DNA of 64,000 bases, taken from assembly GCA_900114805.1 (NCBI GenBank), contig FOZN01000001.1, positions 372,001 through 436,000 of the forward strand. Reading direction: 5' to 3'. This stretch comes from Agrococcus baldri. GTDB lineage: Bacteria > Actinomycetota > Actinomycetes > Actinomycetales > Microbacteriaceae. Position numbers and translations under genes: made by a program. Every line of letters starts with the position of its first letter. The first letter of the stretch is position 1. Shown piece after piece: positions 60,102 through 64,000 of the stretch. The notes below the pieces were generated by a model. That model made no database searches, had not been told where the DNA came from, and saw only the letters and a list, made by a program, of their open reading frames with translations.

Positions 60102-61562
60102 ATGACTTCGGCAGCACCCCGGTACGACCACTTCATCGACGGCTCGCTCGTCGCTGGAACTGCCTATACCGAGAACCGGAACCCCTCAGACACCGGCGAT
60201 CTGATCGGTCTGTACGCCAAGGGCGGCGTCGCTGAGGCAGATGCCGCGATCGAGGCGGCTGCCCGCGCATTCCCCGGCTGGGCAGCGACGCCGATCGCCG
60301 AGCGCTCGGCAGTGCTGCAGCGCATCAGCGCCGGCATCACCGCTCGCGAGGGCGAACTGGCCGACATGCTTGCGCGCGAAGAGGGCAAGACGCTTGCCGA
60401 GTCGATCGGCGAGGTTCGGCGCGCGGCCGCGACGTTCGCCTACTACGCCGGTGAAGTATTGAGCGCGCGCGGATCCGTCTACGCAAGTCTGGCGACACCC
60501 GCGACGATCGAGACGGTGCACCGTCCCGTCGGCGTCGTCGGCATCATCACTCCCTGGAACTTTCCGATTGCGATCCCGGCATGGAAGTCGGCGCCGGCGC
60601 TCGCGTACGGCAACACGGTCGTCCTGAAGCCGGCGGAGCTCACGCCCGGCACAAGCTGGTTGATGGCTGAGATCATCCACGCCAGCGGATGCCCTGACGG
60701 CGTGTTCAACTTCGTCATGGGTGCCGGGCGCGAGATTGGCGTCAGGCTGTGCGAGTCGCCTGACGTGCAGGCCATCACGTTCACCGGATCCTCGGCGGTC
60801 GGGCGCACGGTCGCAGCGGCGGCCGTTGCACACGGCATGAAGAAGGTGCAGCTCGAGCTCGGCGGCAAGAACCCGCTGATCGTCATGGACGACGCCGACC
60901 TCGAGATCGCGGTCGACGCGGCCATGGATGGCGCGTTCGGCAGCACCGGCCAGCGGTGCACCGCATCCAGCCGGTTGATCGTGCACGACGCCGTGCACGA
61001 TCGGTTCATCGAAGCCTTGGTGCAGCGGATGCGCGGCCTTACCGTTGGCGACGCCCGCGCAGCGGGCACGACCATGGGCCCGGTCGTGAGCGAGTCGCAG
61101 CTCGAGCAGGATCTGAAGTACATCGAGATCGCTCGCTCCGAGGGTGGTCAGCTTGCGTTCGGTGGCGAGCGCGTCGAAGCAGAGACGCCCGGGTACTACC
61201 TCCAGCCGACGCTGTTCACGCACACCGAGAACGACTGGCGCATCAATCAAGAAGAGGTCTTCGGGCCTGTCGCCACCGTCATCCGCGTGCACGACTACGC
61301 AGAGGCCCTCCGTCTGGCCGATGCTGTCGAGTACGGCCTCTCCGCAAGCATCATCACGAGCTCGCTCGCACGGGCTCGTGACTTCTCTGCACGATGCCGT
61401 GCAGGCATCCTGGCTGTCAACCGCTCCGCCGCGGGAACGGATCTCCACGTGCCGTTCGGCGGCAACAAGGCTTCGAGCTACGGCAGCCGTGAGCAGGGCA
61501 CCGCGGCGCGTGAGTTCTTCACCACCACGTCGACGGTCTACACGTACGCAGGCGAGGTATGA
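60102..61562 (+). CDS. NAD(P)-dependent aldehyde dehydrogenase, 2-oxoglutarate-semialdehyde type
   Basis: A 486-residue aldehyde dehydrogenase. The catalytic Cys is in G-Q-R-C-T-A and the general base Glu in L-E-L-G-G-K-N-P; P-W-N-F-P and F-T-G-S-S-A-V-G bind the cofactor. N-P-S-D-T-G-D-L near the start and G-S-T-G-Q-R-C-T-A-S-S-R resemble 2,5-dioxopentanoate (2-oxoglutarate-semialdehyde) dehydrogenases of sugar-acid pathways, but specificity in this superfamily is hard to read. It overlaps the following gene as ATGA, so the two enzymes are made together. Confidence 0.9.
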   Translation: MTSAAPRYDHFIDGSLVAGTAYTENRNPSDTGDLIGLYAKGGVAEADAAIEAAARAFPGWAATPIAERSAVLQRISAGITAREGELADMLAREEGKTLAESIGEVRRAAATFAYYAGEVLSARGSVYASLATPATIETVHRPVGVVGIITPWNFPIAIPAWKSAPALAYGNTVVLKPAELTPGTSWLMAEIIHASGCPDGVFNFVMGAGREIGVRLCESPDVQAITFTGSSAVGRTVAAAAVAHGMKKVQLELGGKNPLIVMDDADLEIAVDAAMDGAFGSTGQRCTASSRLIVHDAVHDRFIEALVQRMRGLTVGDARAAGTTMGPVVSESQLEQDLKYIEIARSEGGQLAFGGERVEAETPGYYLQPTLFTHTENDWRINQEEVFGPVATVIRVHDYAEALRLADAVEYGLSASIITSSLARARDFSARCRAGILAVNRSAAGTDLHVPFGGNKASSYGSREQGTAAREFFTTTSTVYTYAGEV

Positions 61563-62515
61563 GCACCGCAGCTGCAGCTCGCATCGTGCTGCAGGAGAGC
61601 ATCCATGCAGATGGCGAGCGGCTCTTGCGAGACAGCGGCGTCGACGTCGTCGTGCTGGATGGCCCCGGAGATGCGCGCATGGCGGCAGCCTTGCGCGACG
61701 CCGACGCGCTGATCGTTCGATCGACGCGCGTCGATGCCGCGCTGCTGGATCTGGCGCCTCGATTGCGAGTCGTCGGACGGCACGGTGCGGGTCTCGACAA
61801 CATCGACCTCGAAGCGTCGCGCGACCGCGGCATTGTCGTCGTCAACACTCCCCATTCGAACACCGAGTCAGTGGCCGAGTATGTGGTGGCCGCAGCGTTC
61901 AGCCTCTTCCGTCGCTTCGACGAGGGGCGCGAGTCGCTCGCTGGCGGTGCGCTGCAGCAGCCCAGCTCACTGCCCGGCCAGGTGCAGCGCGCCGGGCTGC
62001 TCGGGCGCGAGTTGCAGGGTTCGACGCTCGGATTGGTTGGCGCCGGCGCCATCGGTCGCGCGGTCGCGCGCCGCGTTCAGGCGCTGGGTGTCGCGGTGAT
62101 CGCCTACGATCCGTTCGCTGACGCTGCCGTGCTCGCGGATGCGCAGATCACCGCGCTGGAATCGCTCGACGACGTGATCTCGCGCTCCGACATCCTGAGC
62201 CTCCACCTGCCTGGCGGCGATGCCACTCGCGGCATCATCGATGCCAGGCGCATCAGCCTGCTGCCCGACGGCGCGGTGCTGATCAACGCCGCCCGAGGCG
62301 GACTCGTTGACCATGACGCACTGATCGCCGCGGTGCGCTCTGGCAGCCTCATGGGGGCCGCGGTCGACGTGTACGAGCAGGAGCCGCCCGCCGCTGACGA
62401 CGCGATCCTGCACGAGCCACGTATCATCGCGACGCCCCACCTGGCAGCTATGACGGACGAAGCCGTCCAGCGCATGGCGGTGGACGTGGCACGCAGCGTG
62501 CTCGACGCTCTCTGA
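61559..62515 (+). CDS. D-2-hydroxyacid dehydrogenase
   Basis: A 318-residue NAD-dependent dehydrogenase of the D-isomer-specific 2-hydroxyacid family (SerA/LdhA type). Cofactor motif L-G-L-V-G-A-G-A-I-G-R-A-V-A; catalytic Arg in I-N-A-A-R-G-G-L-V, Glu in E-Q-E-P-P, and a His near the C-terminus in T-P-H-L-A-A. It lacks ACT or ASB domains, so it is not a full phosphoglycerate dehydrogenase. It is translationally coupled to the aldehyde dehydrogenase, and together they could interconvert oxo acids and hydroxy acids from the imported compound. Confidence 0.9.
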   Translation: MSTAAAARIVLQESIHADGERLLRDSGVDVVVLDGPGDARMAAALRDADALIVRSTRVDAALLDLAPRLRVVGRHGAGLDNIDLEASRDRGIVVVNTPHSNTESVAEYVVAAAFSLFRRFDEGRESLAGGALQQPSSLPGQVQRAGLLGRELQGSTLGLVGAGAIGRAVARRVQALGVAVIAYDPFADAAVLADAQITALESLDDVISRSDILSLHLPGGDATRGIIDARRISLLPDGAVLINAARGGLVDHDALIAAVRSGSLMGAAVDVYEQEPPAADDAILHEPRIIATPHLAAMTDEAVQRMAVDVARSVLDAL

Positions 62516-62541
62516 GTCGTCCGCGCGCCAAACTGCAAGAT

Positions 62542-62582
62542 GCGGTGCGCTACTGATCGCGGGCCGATCGGTAGCGCACCGC
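62542..62582. terminator. bidirectional terminator, 18-bp stem
   Basis: GCGGTGCGCTACTGATCG (62542-62559) pairs with 62565-62582 around CGGGC, with a single G-T wobble. It lies 27 bases after the hydroxyacid dehydrogenase stop and just before the end of the converging ThDP enzyme gene. Confidence 0.9.
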
Positions 62583-62588
62583 TCTCAG

Positions 62589-64000
62589 TCAGCGACTGTC
62601 GACCGCTGCGAGCCCAGCCTCGGTGATGCGTGTTGTCGGCGAGATGCTCCGGACGTCTGTCTGCACCTCGATGAGCGCTGGGCCTCCTGAGTCAAGTGCC
62701 GCCTCGATCGCGCTCGTGAATCCTTCGAGATCGGTGACGGTGCTACCGACGATTCCGTGCGCCCGTGCGAGCGCCGCGAAGTCCGGGTTGACGAGGCCCG
62801 TGCCGCTCACGCGACCGGGGAACTCCCGCTCCTGGTGCATCCGAATCGTTCCGTAGGCCTCGTTGTTCACGACGATCGAGATCACCGGCAGTTGGCGCGC
62901 AGCGACGGTCGCGAGTTCCATGCTGCTCATCGTGAAGCATCCGTCGCCCCCGAACACGAAGGTGGGCTTACCCGCATCGAGCGTTGCAGCGGCGATGCCT
63001 GCCGGCAGCCCGTAGCTCATGGCGCCGTTCGCGGGCGCGAGCTGCGTGCCATAGGTGCGGTAGCGGTAGTACCGATGCAGCCACACCGCGTAGTTCCCAG
63101 CACCGTTCGCGACGACGGAGCCGGCTGGCGCCCGATCGGCGAGCCAGGCGATCGCGGTGCCGAGCAGGTCATCAAGGGCTGGCGTGCGACGACGCAGATA
63201 GTCCTCGTGTGCCGCCGCCGTGCGTTCCCGCCAGCGCTCAGAGTCGACCACCAGGCCGTCGAGGCTGCGCAGCGCTTCGCCCGACTTCGCCATCACTGCG
63301 ACGTCCGCATGCACGTATCGATCGAGATCGACTTCTGCATGCGCGATGTGGACGACCCTACGACCCTCTGCGGGCTCCAGCAGCTGGTAGCCACGGGTGT
63401 CGACATCGCCGAAGTGGCCGCCGATCCCGATGACGAGATCCGACTCCTCCACCAACGAGACGAGTTCGGGCTCGACCGACAGGCTCAGGTGGCCAGCATA
63501 CGAGGCGGAGTCGTTGTCGATGAGGTCTTGACAGCGCCAGGCAGCGACGACGGGCAGTGCGTTGCTCTCTGCGAAACGAGCGATCGCAGCATGCTGCTCA
63601 TGACCCCAACCGCCGCGACCGAGCACGATGAGCGGCCGCTGAGCGGATTGGAGCTCGTCAGCAAGTTGCTCAGCGAAACCGTCGATGCGCTCGCGCTCGA
63701 CCTGTGCGACAGGGCGGGCTCGCTGTGCCTCCACCTCGTCGTACAGCATGTTCTCGGGCAGCTCGATGACGACCGGGCCAGGTCGGCCGGTCGTTGCGAT
63801 GCGCACGGCACGCGCAATCGTCTCGGGGATGCGCTCTGCGTGGTCGATGGTCACGACCCACTTCGCCATCGACGAGAAGACCTGGTGCGAGTCGAACTCC
63901 TGGAAGGCGCCGCGCCCGCGATCCTTGGCATCGATCTGGCCGATGAGGAGCAGCAGCGGAGTCGCATCCTGGTCGGCAGTGTGCACTGCGATGGATGCGT
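62589..64000 (-). CDS. ThDP-dependent enzyme, acetolactate synthase-like (5' end beyond window)
   Basis: The last 470 residues of a thiamine-diphosphate enzyme; the N-terminus lies past the right edge. The visible part opens with P-L-L-L-L-I-G-Q-I, then R-P-G-P-V-V-I-E-L-P-E-N (central domain entry), and the ThDP/Mg2+ motif G-D-G-C-F-T-M ... V-N-N. The overall layout is that of acetolactate synthase, benzoylformate decarboxylase, glyoxylate carboligase and relatives. No small regulatory subunit gene is seen. Next to an aldehyde dehydrogenase and a hydroxyacid dehydrogenase it may decarboxylate or ligate a 2-oxo acid (inference). Substrate not predictable. Confidence 0.9.
   Translation of the reverse strand, partial: ASIAVHTADQDATPLLLLIGQIDAKDRGRGAFQEFDSHQVFSSMAKWVVTIDHAERIPETIARAVRIATTGRPGPVVIELPENMLYDEVEAQRARPVAQVERERIDGFAEQLADELQSAQRPLIVLGRGGWGHEQHAAIARFAESNALPVVAAWRCQDLIDNDSASYAGHLSLSVEPELVSLVEESDLVIGIGGHFGDVDTRGYQLLEPAEGRRVVHIAHAEVDLDRYVHADVAVMAKSGEALRSLDGLVVDSERWRERTAAAHEDYLRRRTPALDDLLGTAIAWLADRAPAGSVVANGAGNYAVWLHRYYRYRTYGTQLAPANGAMSYGLPAGIAAATLDAGKPTFVFGGDGCFTMSSMELATVAARQLPVISIVVNNEAYGTIRMHQEREFPGRVSGTGLVNPDFAALARAHGIVGSTVTDLEGFTSAIEAALDSGGPALIEVQTDVRSISPTTRITEAGLAAVDSR

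Overview
The window is high-GC DNA with dense, mostly short-spaced genes, many GTG starts, ATGA/GTGA overlaps between operon partners and almost no AT-rich intergenic DNA. Gene content (GT39 protein mannosyltransferase beside rsmI, CWB2 cell-wall protein, class F sortase, F420-type LLM oxidoreductase, DUF4349 and many lipoproteins) and the very frequent word GGATGCG/CGCATCC suggest an actinobacterium of the Microbacteriaceae, possibly an Agrococcus relative. That placement is inference, not a database match. I see no rRNA, tRNA, CRISPR array, transposase or prophage genes.

Layout. 1-3.4 kb: three lipoproteins sharing a two-cysteine C-terminal pattern, with tatD between them. 3.4-10.3 kb: housekeeping genes (SRPBCC protein, metG, rsmI, protein mannosyltransferase, CHWCH thioredoxin-fold protein). 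10.3-18.1 kb: secreted SGNH hydrolase preceded by a pentanucleotide repeat, DUF2695 protein, prpC with a coupled aldo/keto reductase, BCCT transporter, small exported protein, acyl-CoA dehydrogenase. 18.4-23.6 kb: an HTH-SRPBCC fusion protein and a leftward propionate (methylcitrate) operon GntR-prpD-prpB-ene reductase, with a 13-bp inverted repeat upstream. 23.7-26.9 kb: class F sortase plus CHRD-like surface protein, opposite a His-rich lipoprotein and another lipoprotein. 26.9-36.8 kb: SF2 helicase, small membrane protein, cupin, GNAT, an XRE antitoxin beside a doubly broken HigB/RelE toxin, an AbiEi-like protein and a large hrpA carrying an in-frame repeat insertion. 36.9-45.4 kb: CWB2 surface protein, MFS transporter, PNPOx-like protein, GIY-YIG protein, LLM oxidoreductase, aldo/keto reductase and TetR. 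45.4-48.4 kb: an accessory patch with visibly lower GC holding a ComEC-type metallo-beta-lactamase protein, a DUF4349 lipoprotein and an antitoxin relic.

48.6-58.8 kb is a catabolic cluster that I read as an Amadori-product (fructosamine) utilisation locus. A leftward operon encodes two paralogous sugar-binding lipoproteins, a permease, a single-domain ATPase, an M20 hydrolase and a HAD phosphatase. A GntR/UTRA regulator follows, then rightward genes for a FrlB-like SIS deglycase, a FrlD-like PfkB kinase and mannose-6-phosphate isomerase. The word GTTGTCnGACA lies before both the transporter operon and the deglycase gene, which suggests one regulon. Proposed flow: import, phosphorylation by the kinase, deglycation to a hexose 6-phosphate, entry to glycolysis; the M20 enzyme may trim the amino-acid part.

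59-64 kb holds an orphan TRAP binding protein, an aldehyde dehydrogenase resembling 2-oxoglutarate-semialdehyde dehydrogenases, a coupled D-2-hydroxyacid dehydrogenase and a convergent ThDP-dependent enzyme cut by the right edge. It looks like an organic-acid or sugar-acid pathway whose substrate cannot be named from sequence alone.
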